Source: Dirofilaria immitis (taxonomy: Eukaryota; Nematoda; Chromadorea; Rhabditida; Onchocercidae). Taken from it: a DNA stretch of 64,000 nt. This document shows positions 38,188-50,205 of this stretch, in pieces. Position 1 is the stretch's first letter, and the number at the start of each line of letters is the position of its first letter. The notes beneath the pieces were generated by a model, which was not told the DNA's origin, made no database searches, and saw only the letters and a list, made by a program, of their open reading frames with translations. Both the position numbers and the translations under genes were made by a program. The stretch covers positions 2,932,501 to 2,996,500 of the forward strand of contig JAKNDB010000098.1 of assembly GCA_024305405.1 (NCBI GenBank), in the 5' to 3' direction.

Positions 38188-39417
38188 AGAAGAAATGAAT
38201 TTGATAAATTATTTGAATGATAAATATCTGCACACATATACATGCATATATACATATATTTCTCTTATCTCTCTCTCTATGGTATTATTACTAAATTTAG
38301 ACTGATATTTTATTGATAAAAAAGAAAAGAAAAGTGCTTGCTTAATTAGCTAAATGTTTTGATTGAAGAAATAAAAATATTTACCAAAGTTTCATTTCTT
38401 CTCAATCAAATTTCTTCTGATTATTTCGCATAAACAATAATAATTGGCAATAGATCAAATATAATTTGATGAATGTTTACATAAGCTATAAAGAAATACC
38501 TAATACTACAGTATGATTTAATGATAAAATAAAAAATTTTGAAAAATAAAAACAGTAAAATTTTACCTGAAACATTTGAGGAAAAAAAAAGTATTTATTG
38601 AAATATAAGAAAAGAAACGAATAAATTATTACACAAAAATGTAAAATATATGTATATCAGACAAATGAATTAATTTTGAAAAAAATTTTCGAAAATTTTC
38701 CAATTTTATTATTCCATCAAAATTTATTTTTCCTTTCAAAATTAAATTCTAATATAATACTGTAATCGGGACAGTACCATAATCTGAATTTTAACATATT
38801 ACTGTAAAAAATATAAGAAAAAACGAATAAATTATTACACAAAAATGTAAAATATATATATATATGTTAGACGAATGAATTAATTTTGAAAAAAATTTTT
38901 GGAAAATTTTCAAATTTTTATTATTCCATCAAAATTTATTTTCGCTTTCAAAATTAAATTTTAATATAGTAAATTCTGATATAGTTTAAGTAATAGTGCT
39001 ATATTAAATTTTAATATAGTATTGTAATCGGGATAGTATCTGAATTTTAATATATTAATGTTAACTGAATCTTGATAAAGTACTGTAATATGAATTCTAA
39101 TATTGTACTGTAACTGAGCTTACACAATACTGTAATGTAAATTATATATTATCTGAATCATAATGTAGTACTATTGGCTGAAATTCTAATATAGCACTAT
39201 TACCTGAATAATAATTCTTATAAATGAATCTACTACAAAATCTAACATAGCATTTGTACCTGAACATGAATAATCTACTGTTACCTGAAATTCTAATATG
39301 TCTTTGTTACCCTGAATAAAGATAACCTTTACAAACGAATCTAATACAATATTTTATTACCTGAGATATTCTAATAGAGCGTTGTTAGTTGAATAAAAAA
39401 ATAATCTTTATAAATGA
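38188..39417. repeat. 3' intergenic region with 204 bp direct duplication and TACTGTAA repeats
   Basis: Lies between two convergent genes. An AATAAA at 38370-38375 could serve as polyadenylation signal for the plus-strand gene. A ~150 base block is duplicated about 204 bases apart (near 38608 and 38812). Degenerate words such as TACTGTAA, TACCTGAA and TTCTAATATAG recur to about 39400. Nothing coding was seen. Confidence 0.7.
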
Positions 39418-39990
39418 TTATACATAATGTTCAAATTCTTGAAAAGATATCGAAGATATCGATTTGTTATCATTATTGATTAAGCGATTATTTTGCATGT
39501 TATAACTCTGATGAGTCGTATGATCCGTAGAAGAATATGATGACTGAAAAATCAATTATCATTCTTTGATTATCTTTTTTTTTAATAATTTTGAAATAGA
39601 TGAAAATTTTAATTCGTATCTTTTTTCCACGTCTTTTAAATCAAAGATATTTATATAAACTGTAATGAAAATCTTTGCTCTTTCTTCTTTTCCTAAATTA
39701 GATATTTAAATTATTAGATTTTAAATTAAATTAAAATTTTTAATTTTACAAAAAAAATATGTAATAAATTAACCTGCATGAAATGGTGTAAATTGATGCT
39801 TGATGAATTAAACGATTGAGCGGTTGTTTCATATGAAAGATATGAAGTTAAGCTAGAGCATTCTTTTGAACGATCAAAAAATGTTGATGAATTTGATGAA
39901 TTTGAACTTTCAGGTGTAATTGCAAGTGTACCACAATTTTGTATCATTTTTAATGGTGTTGATGGTGATATTTCGATAATTCGTGGTTTC

Positions 39991-40025
<35 letters not shown>

Positions 40026-43000
40026 AAAGAAATATTTCATAATTAATAACATTTTAGTGATAAAAATTTTATCATTAAAAAAAATCTATGCATATGTAAA
40101 ATAGATTATTACCTTAATATTTTTATTATTATTATTATTCGTAGTATTTTTTGATTTTCGATTACCATTTTTTACGGATGATTCATTACGAAGATTTTTA
40201 AAATATTCAACAACTTCACGATATTCCTTATAACTAGCAATATCTTCCGGTGTTTGATCCATATGATCGGGAATATATCGTCGTGCACCAGCCATTACCA
40301 ACATATGTACCATTTCAACATGACCTTGTGAAGCAGCCAAAAATAATGGTGTTTGTCCCTGAAATTAAAAAAAAAAAAAAAACAACGAAGTTTTACGGAT
40401 GATAAATTTAATCAGTTTTTTTAAAGATAAAACGACTACTATCGTGATCTTTGTAATCTTTAAAAAAAAAGAGCATTACGTTGATCTTCATGACCTTTGG
40501 AAAAAATACTAATATTTTTGATTCCTTTAATATTCCAACCTTGTAAGATATAATTAAGCTTATCAATTAATTGCGATATCAATTCTTATCGATTAATCAA
40601 TTAAGTAAATAATTTCATTAGTAATAATGAGGAATAGATTAATTACCATTTAAAATATCCCTTAATTTCGTTTATTAATTTATAATTTTCAGTAAAGATT
40701 ATTATAATCATAAATGTTACATTACACATACACATACACATACACACACATACACATACACACATATTAAATACATACCATATGATCTTGAATATTCAAA
40801 TTAGCGCCATGTTCGATCAAATATCTTGCAACTTCTTGATTACTTTGCATGATAGCATAATGAAGTGCTGTGCGACCTTTATACATTTCACCATTAACAT
40901 GATTACCGGTACAATTAATATCAGCACCTGCATCAATCAATAATGCAATTGCTTCAGGATCACGATAGCCAAGTTTAGCAATAATCATTAATGGACTACA
41001 ATCTGTATCATCAATTGCATCGACCTTTAAAAATTTTAAACTTTAAAGAATTTCGATTGACTTGTTTTCTTTTTCTCACCTATATCAATTGATAATTGAT
41101 CAAACTAAAAATGATCAATAAATCATTGTTAAAAAGATTTTTTTGCAAAATCTCGACAATATCAGTATGATAGTATAAATGAATTATTATAAGAGAGAAT
41201 TAAATTGATAAAATAATTTATCATTTCTAAAAAAATGATAAAATAAAAAAATATAACCTCAATTTCATCGATTTCAAGAAGAATACGTATAATATCAGAT
41301 GCATTTATTGAAGCAGCATGATGTAATACTGTACGATTATGTATATCTGATACGGTAATATCAGCACCAAATCGTAACAAACATTTGACAACTTCAGCAC
41401 GACCAGCTTTTATTGCCATAATTAATGCTGTCTCACCATTATCATCATCGTTATCGATAAGAGCACCAGCTAGGAATAAATTTTCCACATCTGTACAACT
41501 CACTTCTTCACATTTCTTCTGATTCAATGCTGTTAACATCATTGCTGTCTTTCCATCAATATTTTTTATATTAATAAGTGATTTATCGATCTAAATTTTG
41601 ATCGTTATCATAAGATATCATAATTTACCGCAATTTTTAATTAATAAAATGAAACAGATTAATTTGTAATTAGTCAAGTTGATCTTTAATAAGTAAAAAA
41701 TAAGAATTATTTACTCAATAACGACGGCAAATGAACTACTGTAATAATTAAATATTACTGTAAAAATTAATGAAGTACTGTAATAATTAAATAATAATTA
41801 CAAATGAACTACTGTAATGATTAAATGATAATTAAATGAGATTAACAAATTTTTAATTAATCACTCAATAACAGCGACAAATATATTATAGAATTTAATC
41901 GTTCCATAAATAATATATGTAAAAGAATATTAATTTTATCAATCAATATCAATATTAGATAATTTTTTCACTTTTTTTTCTTCTTATAATATTTATTAAA
42001 CAAAACTTTTTCTCAATTTTTAATTATTTAATTAATTGCCAAATTCTTAAATTGATATTTAGTTATCGAATTTTTAAAACTTAAAGATTATTGCAAAATT
42101 TTTTAAACTAATTATTCACCAAATTTTTGAATTAATTACCTGATTATTGAATTTTGAAATTCTAATTAATTACCAAATTTGATTATTTAATTATTGAATT
42201 TTTAAATACTAACGGATTATTGCAAAACTTTTTTAAATTAATTATTCACTAAATTTTTGAATTAATTACTTAATTATTAAATTTTAAAATCCCGCTTAGT
42301 TGTCAAATTTTTAAATTAATTATTTAATTATTGAATTTTCAAACACTATAGATTTATTGCAAAATTATCAAAGAAAGTTTTAAAATTTTTTTTTTTATTT
42401 TTACCGGTGTTTTAATTGGTAAAATATCCATTGCTTGTTCATGAAGTATTGTCCATTTTCTCTCGATCATTTTATCATCATTAGAATGTTGTGATATCAT
42501 ATAAATTTCGGTAAAATATTTTCCTTCCTTATCTTCGTTAATTTTTTGAATTACTATACCATTATGTTCCATATTTTCATCATTTTTGCAATTATTATCA
42601 TGAAATAATTTTAATGGAAAATCTAAAAAAAAAATTCTTTTTTAATTTTATTTTATTAAAAATTACTTAAAATATTTCAGAAATCATTTACTGAAAAACA
42701 TTTTAAAATTCTCTATTAAAAAAGGGAGAGAGAGAGAGAAAGAGAAAAGATAAATCATAGAAAATAATATGATAAATGATTATACTTACAATTGTCAAGA
42801 GTAGGTGGAAACCATGTTCCAGCTACGTGAACTTTTTTGCAAACGTCTTGTAATATTTTGACGTTTGAAATTTTTATGAAGCGTAAATAGGATAGCAATT
42901 ACAATTGTTTGTATTATAAAACCCGAAAGTATATAAATTATTCGTTTCCTCCAATTTCCATGATCAATTGATGGTTCAACTTCGACAGCGTATAAACGTG

Positions 43001-46000
43001 TACCAACACGCCATAGTAGCTTTAAAAAACAAAAGAAAAAATACGATGTTTAAATCTTTTACAATAAATACAACTCTATGTCACCTGATAAAAGTATGTA
43101 TCATCACGTGATTCATGATTTTTAATGACTTACGTGGAATTTTATCTTTTATTTTTTTAAATAATTAATTATGGCTATTATAAAAATTATCACTGCATAG
43201 CACGTGATTCATGATTTTGATAATTTACATGGAATTTTTCCTTTATTTTTTAAGCATAATTAATTGTCAATAATTGATTATGATTTTTTAAAAACCTTAA
43301 TTTAATTTGTTTAATTCAAAAATAATATTCTACCTGATTTGAACTCATTGCACCTATAAAATTAGCAGCTTGCTCTATATCAGTAATTTGTTTATCACAA
43401 TTATCACCTTCCGAACATTGTACTGTTTCAACATTTAAATATACTTTTGTACCATACAATTCTATAATAAAAAAAAAATTAGACAAAAAGTATTATTTAT
43501 TCCTTTAAATTTAATTTTTTAAATATTTAATAAATTTGAATCAATCAAAATAACTTATAAATTGATATATTTTAAAATTGATAAATAAGCGATAAATTTT
43601 GATAACGTTTTCAATATTATTGATTATTTTAAAAATTAATAAATTTGAAAAATTTTATCAACAATACATTATCAGTTATATGATAATAAGAATTTAAATT
43701 AATATATTTGTTTTATTTTGTTTGAAAATCTTTCCGGTTTTTTAATTTTAGGATATAATTATGCTGACCTTTTTCTTCGGCTTTCCACGGATAAAATCGT
43801 TTAAGGTTGTCATGGTTATCGTTAGCAATGGTAACCCTTGCCCTCATACCTTGACTTAAGATAAATTGCAAGACAGATGCATGCTTCAAGAATGCATCTG
43901 GTTTTAGCAAAATTATTAAACTTAAACTTCCTTCCAACTGCAAATGAAACATTAAAGTTTGCAAAATTTAACATATAATGATAAATTTAACACCTATTAT
44001 ATTCTTGATGTAAACATTGCTATACTGTGATATGATATATGATATGATATAAACATATCATAAATTAGTAATATAAGCATTGATATGATATGATATGACA
44101 ATATTATGAATTGAATACAATTAAAAGTTTGCTGAAAACATATCGCATATTTATCATTCTCGTAAAACAGAATATAATGATTTCAAAACGGATTTTATAA
44201 ACAATTTTAAATTGATATGATAATTTTTCTTGTTGGAAAAGAAAAATTATCACTATCATATTTATACTCTTATCATATGATTAATTGCAATATACTATCT
44301 AATCATCATAAATGTTATCAATTTTTAAAATGATATCTTTTTTAATTGTCTGATAAAGTTAAAGCTATTATCAAACCTTATTATACTGAATTTCTCGCCT
44401 ACAATCCATTCCATCAAAATAGCATTCTTTGTTAAAGCATTCATGATCACAATAATCATCATTGAAACGAAATGAGCAATAATCTTCAAACAAACACATT
44501 TCGACATTTTGTTTACAATCGAAACCATCGAAAAGACATTCAGAACGATCACAAATCTTTAATAAATTAAAAATAAGGCTTCAACAATATAAGTCTACGA
44601 TTCTGAAACGATTTTTAAAATAAATCGTTATAAGGGAATTCTAGTTTAAGATTATGTGATTATTATGAAATTAGGTAAGGATGAAATTTTGAGAAGGAAA
44701 TTTTAATCGTTCTTTTTGATCAAGAAATCTGCGATTATGAAATTATTTTTAAAATAAATCGCTATCAGGAATAAGTTTAAGATTATTTGATTATTACGAA
44801 ATTAGGTAACGATAAAATTTTGAGAAGTAAATTTTAATCGTTTCTCTTTTCAACGTATAAGTCCACGATTATGGAATTATTTTTAAAATAAATGATTGTA
44901 AGGTATAATGATAATAATATGTTGCTCGAATTTGAGTAATATTATGTTGCTCAAATTTTCAATTCTAATGATAAAACTTACCGAATCACATTTATTATCA
45001 TGAAACACTCGACCGCAAAAATCCGGAAATGGACAATGTTGAAATGGATTTAAATGTGCACTACAATCATATCCATCATATTGACATGTTGGATAGTTGC
45101 ATTCTGAATCACAAATATTATTTCCTACTTTTGATGTACAATTATGTAGGAAACAAATTTGCTTCTCGAATACTTCCTCCAAATGATTATTATCAATGGT
45201 GATACGATGTTGTTTACACATATGACCTTCAAAACCTGGTGGACAAATTTTCTCACAATTAGTACCATAGAAAGCTGAAAAAAAAAGATTTCAATTAGTT
45301 TATTTTAACTTAAATTTCATTAGCTCTTTTTAATTTCAATTTATCAAAAATTTATCTTTTATCAATAATTTTACAAAATATCATTTTAATCATTTTAACT
45401 ATTAAAATGGAAATAAAAATTTGATAATAATTTTTTAAATTAATTAATTTAAAATTTCAACAAAATATTTTCAACAAATTATTGCAACATGTAAATGTTA
45501 GTTTTAGAAGAAAAAAGAATTCAATAAAAATATTCGTAAATGAAAACTTTTAATTATTTTTTTAAAAAGTTTTTCCTTTCCTTTTTCATTCTTTGTTTTT
45601 ATATTATAATTGCATAAATATTCGATTTTTCTTTTTTTTTAATATCGATAATTAAAAGCCATTTCAAAGTAACAATAAATTAAAATCGATAATTGAAATC
45701 CATTTCAAAATATCGATAATTAAAAGTTATTTCGTAATAAATATTAATTAATTAATTACCATTTTGACAGATGCATTCATAACGATTACCATAATCGAGA
45801 CATGATGCTCCATTAAGGCATGGATTTGGCTCACATTCATTATCATGGATCATACAATATGGATCACTATAGCCTGGTGGACAATCACAATACCATGAGC
45901 CAAATGTATTTACGCATAGACCACCATTAAAGCACAATTTATCACTCTAAAATAATAATAAAAAAAATTTTTAAATTAATATATTAAAGTAGTGATAAAA

Positions 46001-49000
46001 AAGAATAAAAGTTTAATTTAAAATATTAATTATTAATTTTAATCCCAAATATATTATAATTTATTTAAATGTATTATATGGAATATTTTAATTACAAAAT
46101 TTTAATTATTTTTTCCTAAAAGTATTTTTAAATAATTTATTTTAATAAATTTTTTGCTTATTTTTAATTATTACTTATAATATATTTAGGATTAAAATTA
46201 ATAATTAATATTTTAAATTAAACTTTTCATTGATGATTAAAACATTTTTTGGAATGAAGAAAAAAACTGATGATTAATAAAATAAAATATTTTGTTTGAT
46301 AAAACACTTGATCATAAAATCAATAAATTAGTATATTTTTAAAATAAAATAAAAATTGATAATTGAAATTGATAGTTAAAATATTGGACAAAAAATTGAT
46401 AACAAAACCAATAATTAAAAATATTTTTAATTCTAATAAATAAAAACTAACATTTAAACATATCTTTTTGAAGGAAATCAAAATTAATAATATCATTTCT
46501 AATAATTTAAATTAGTATATAAGTACACATTTTTGAAAAGAATCGATAATTGAAATTAATAATTGAAAATAATTTTAAATCGAATAACTAAAATTAACAT
46601 TTAAATATATCTTTTTGAAAAAAATTGATAACTGAATTAATAATTAATAATATTTTTTCTAATAATTTAAACCAATACTTAAAATACATATTTTGCGAAT
46701 AATTGATAAGCGAAATTAATAATTAGAAATAATTTTAAATCGAATAACTAAAATTAACATTTAAATAGAAGATTTTATAATTTAATCATTTTGAATAGAT
46801 AGATATTCTAAAATGATATAACATATTTTTTTAGATTAATTATTTTCTATCATTTTTGATTGATTGATTAAATTGATTAAGTATCAATGATAATAAAAAT
46901 AATCTTTTTCAAATTATCCTATTGATATTTTTAATTGATAATTTTAATTATTTAAAAATCTTCAATTTAATATTTCGTTTTTCTTAAATTTGTTATTGGC
47001 TTTTTCTTTCTTTCTTTATTAAGCATAATATTTTACAAATACTAATAGTTTAAATTAAATTTCAAAAAAAAAAAAAGAATGAAATGAAACTTCTAAAAGA
47101 CCTCAAGACATTCGTTGATATCAGTTGCACAATTTTCACCTGTTGTACCTTTCTTACAATTACATGAAAATTCACCACTAGCTGTATCAGCGATACATTC
47201 TGAACCATTTCCGCATGGTTTTTGCATACATGGATCATCCAAATGACAAAATAAACCTGTGAAAAAAAAAAAACGAAATAAACAATAAGATTCTCACGAA
47301 AGGAAAACAATAGAATTTTGGAATGGATATGTTAAATTATCCATTACATCTACTAATAATTGTTCCATCTAAACGATCTCTCTTGTGGGATTATTTTTGA
47401 AGTGTGGGAAAATTGTTGAAAATTTTACTCTTTCGTATATGTCAAAATTACTATGCAAAATTAGTTCTGCACAAATAAGACTTATTCTGTGATATACGTC
47501 AAAAGTTATTGCACAAAAGTTATTGCACAAATTATTTCTGCACAAATAAGACTTATTCTGTGATATACGTCAAAAGTTATTGCACAAATTATTCCTATAC
47601 AAATAAGAACTTACTCTGTCATATGTCAAAAATTACTATGCAAAATTAGTTCTATACAAATAAGACTTACTTTTTTATATACGTCAAAAGTTATTGTACA
47701 AATTATTCCTATACGAATAAGACTTACTGTTTCATATACGTCAAAAGTTATTGCACAAATTATTCCTTTAAAAATAAGACTTACTTTTTCATATACGTCA
47801 ATAATTACTATGCAAATTAGTTCTATACAAATAAGGCTTATTGTTTTGTATGTATAAGAAGTTAGGCAATTTATTTCCATATAAACAAGACTTACTTATT
47901 ATGCAAGTCATTTCTATACAAATAAGACTTACTTTTTACGTGCTTTTTAAAAGTTACTACGCAAATTAGTCCTAGTAAAATAAGGTTTTGCGTAAAATTT
48001 ATTACGCAAATTAATTCTGTAAATGAGGTTACAATTATTGTTGCTATACAAATAAGCCTTAAAAAATTCATATTATAATTATTAAACTGGTATTTAAATA
48101 TAGGTGAAACAATCTTTCCAGGTGAAATAAGACAGGTGTATATTTAGCCCCATAACATTAATATAGGTAATAATACTCGATATATATGAAAAGTTATCGT
48201 TTCAAATTACTTCTATGCAAATAAATAAATTTTAAATTTCTATTACAATTATTCGATTGTTATTTAAATAAAACAAACCAATTTTTCCAGGTGGACAAAG
48301 ACAGGTATACTTAGCTATACCATCAATACATGTGCTACCTGATGCACATGAATTTTCCTCACAATCATCATCATTTCTCGAACAATCCTTTCCCGAATAA
48401 CCATTCAGACAAACACATTCATAATCGTTAATGCTAATATTAATACATGTTCCGCCATTTTTGCATAAATTATTGCCAAAATTTTCACAATAATCCGTAA
48501 TTGTAGCATGTTGAATATAACTTTCGCCTAAAATATTCAAATATTATATTTTAAGTTAATTTAAATTTAATTTAAAAAAATAGGAATTTGTAATTAATTT
48601 GTCAAATGGTAAATAATTTTTTATCTTAAACTGAAACTGCTTTAATTTAATTTCAATTCAATTTTAAAATAAGAATTTATCGAAACGTATAGTTGTAAAT
48701 TGTTAGATGAAAATAATAAGTAATTAATTACCAAAAATTCAAATAATACTTTAATTTAATTTCAATTTTTATCAATTGATTAATTCTAACCGATTTGTTG
48801 TAATTTTATTGCTTTAATTTAATTCCAGTTTAATTCCAAAATAAGAAATTGCAATTTTTAGATGACAAGTAATTAATTATCGAAAATTCAAATAATACTT
48901 TACTTTAATTTCAATTTTCATCAATCGATTAATTCTAATCGATTTGTTACAATTTTATCGTTGAAATTCAAATACTACATTTCAATTCAATTCTAATTTA

Positions 49001-49475
49001 ATTTTAAAATAAAAATTTATCTGAACTTACATTTTGCAATCTATCAGATGATAAATAATTAATTATCGGAAATTTAAATTGAGTTTTAATTTAATTCCAA
49101 TTTAATTAAAAAAACCTATAGTTGTAGCCATCTTGGTTGCTAAATAATTTTTATCAAAAATTCAAAATGCATTTTAATTTCCAATTTAATTCTAGAATTT
49201 AATTTCAAATTTTTAAAATTGAGAATTTCATCTGAAGTGGAAAATTTTAAGCATACTCACAGCAAATATTAATTGACTGATATATGATATAGCAAAGAAT
49301 TTCTTAATTGGAAAATAAAAAGTTTCATCTACAAAATCTTATCATAATTATGTTAACAGTAAATGATAATGATTAATTAAAATATAAAGATTAGATCGAA
49401 TAAAATTACTAAAAACATACCTGCAAATGTAAAATAGCAATCGAAAAATATCACTACGAAAAAATAAATAAACAT
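39418..49475 (-). CDS. lin-12/glp-1: Notch receptor (LIN-12/GLP-1 type), complete, short EGF region, one apparent frameshift
   Basis: A single-pass receptor for DSL ligands that is cleaved to release a nuclear co-activator. Exons: 49421-49475, 48279-48527, 47102-47256, 45760-45946, 44982-45274, 44377-44556, 43769-43937, 43334-43461, 42790-43019, 42405-42622, 41258-41590, 40779-41024, 40113-40358, 39774-39989 and 39418-39543. About 1009 residues once one extra base is discounted. Residues 1-18 ([18 protein letters not shown]) are a signal peptide. Five EGF repeats follow (EGF4 starts DINEC, calcium-binding type) plus a partial sixth. Three LNRs lie at about 256-365, then the HD, with [12 protein letters not shown]. 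The membrane helix is near 499-519, followed by basic residues and the RAM motif GTWFPP. Seven ankyrin repeats follow ([60 protein letters not shown]), then a Ser/Thr-rich tail. LIN-12 and GLP-1 cannot be told apart here. Confidence 0.95.
44578..44890. repeat. ~125 bp tandem repeat in a Notch intron
   Basis: About two and a half imperfect units contain TTTTTAAAATAAATCG, GTTTAAGATTAT and AAATTTTGAGAAG words. Confidence 0.8.
46007..46228. repeat. Inverted repeat, ~53 bp arms, in a Notch intron
   Basis: Arms at 46007-46059 and 46176-46228 are near-perfect reverse complements (outer end AAAAGTTTAATTTAAAAT, inner end AATATATTATAA), separated by ~116 unrelated AT-rich bases. It could be a small non-autonomous terminal-inverted-repeat element or a fold-back. 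Confidence 0.82.
47420..47960. repeat. ~58 bp tandem repeats in a Notch intron
   Basis: About nine imperfect units built from ACAAATAAGACTTA, TCATATACGTCAAAAGTTA and TTGCACAAATTATTCC. They are intronic, between exons at 47256 and 48279. Confidence 0.85.
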
Positions 49476-49675
49476 AATTCGAAAAATTAGTGATAAAAGA
49501 TAAGTTGCAGTGTTAGAAATGATAAAATTATCGCAACTGAAATATATGATTCTTTAAGAAAATTGATGAAATAAAAATAGTTAGTTTTTCGAAAATTTAA
49601 AATTTCAAGCAAAAGATAAATATTGATAATTTATTGATAGAAAAAAAAGTACGATTCCTCTAAATACGAACAAAC

Positions 49676-50080
49676 TGATAATTGATAAATTTTTGATCTT
49701 GTTTGATATGAAATGGTATAAGAAAAATAGATCGGTAAGGGATTTAGGCTTGATTAAATGATAAGATTAGTAGATATATAGAGATGTGTCTGAATAAGAT
49801 TAATGAATAAAGACATTGATGATTCGGTTATCAAAAAAATTCTCGAATTAGTTATCAATTGATTTTCTTTGTCTAGGAACGATAATTGATAAATTTTTGA
49901 TCTTGCTTGTACTTCAATTGTTGATGCGAAATAATACAATACAAGGAAAATAGATCGTTAAAGAATTTAAGCTGATTAAATGATAAGATTAGCAGATCTA
50001 TAGAGAGGTGTCCCAATAAAGCTAATAAATAAAGATATTAAAGATTCAATTATCAGAAAAACTCTCGAATTACTCACCTA
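49676..50080. repeat. Two ~200 bp direct copies in the Notch 5' intron
   Basis: Copies start near 49676 and 49880 at GATAATTGATAAATTTTTGA and share AAATGATAAGATTAG and CTCGAATTA words. The upstream-most copy ends at a GTGAGT donor candidate at 50077; the equivalent place in the other copy reads ATAACT. Confidence 0.7.
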
Positions 50081-50170
50081 ATTTGATTCGTCCGTATGTT
50101 GATAATTTTGAGATAACAATTTTTGAGATAACTCTCTTTGAAGCCTTCCTTCGTTCTAAACAATCTTTGA
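50078..50170 (-). other. Candidate 5' UTR exon of the Notch gene
   Basis: On the minus strand a strong donor (ATTAG|GTGAGTAA) ends this segment at 50078. It lies just downstream of a TATA box, and a good acceptor (ATATTTCAG) precedes 49536, 61 bases before the Notch ATG. Transcription would begin near 50170, spliced to an exon 49421-49536. This is inferred from signals only. Confidence 0.5.
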
Positions 50171-50196
50171 CTGTTTATTGTTTATGAAGAGCAAAA

Positions 50197-50205
50197 CTAT
50201 TTATA
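50197..50205 (-). promoter_or_regulatory. TATA box of the Notch gene
   Basis: The minus-strand sequence TATAAATAG lies about 30 bases before the predicted transcription start and just upstream of the candidate 5' UTR exon. TATA-like strings are expected by chance in such AT-rich DNA, so position next to the donor is the main support. Confidence 0.45.

Noticed and set aside
47420..47960. Regular ~58 bp repeats, CRISPR-like at first glance
   Set aside because: Units are contiguous and diverged, without distinct spacers, inside an intron of a eukaryotic gene.
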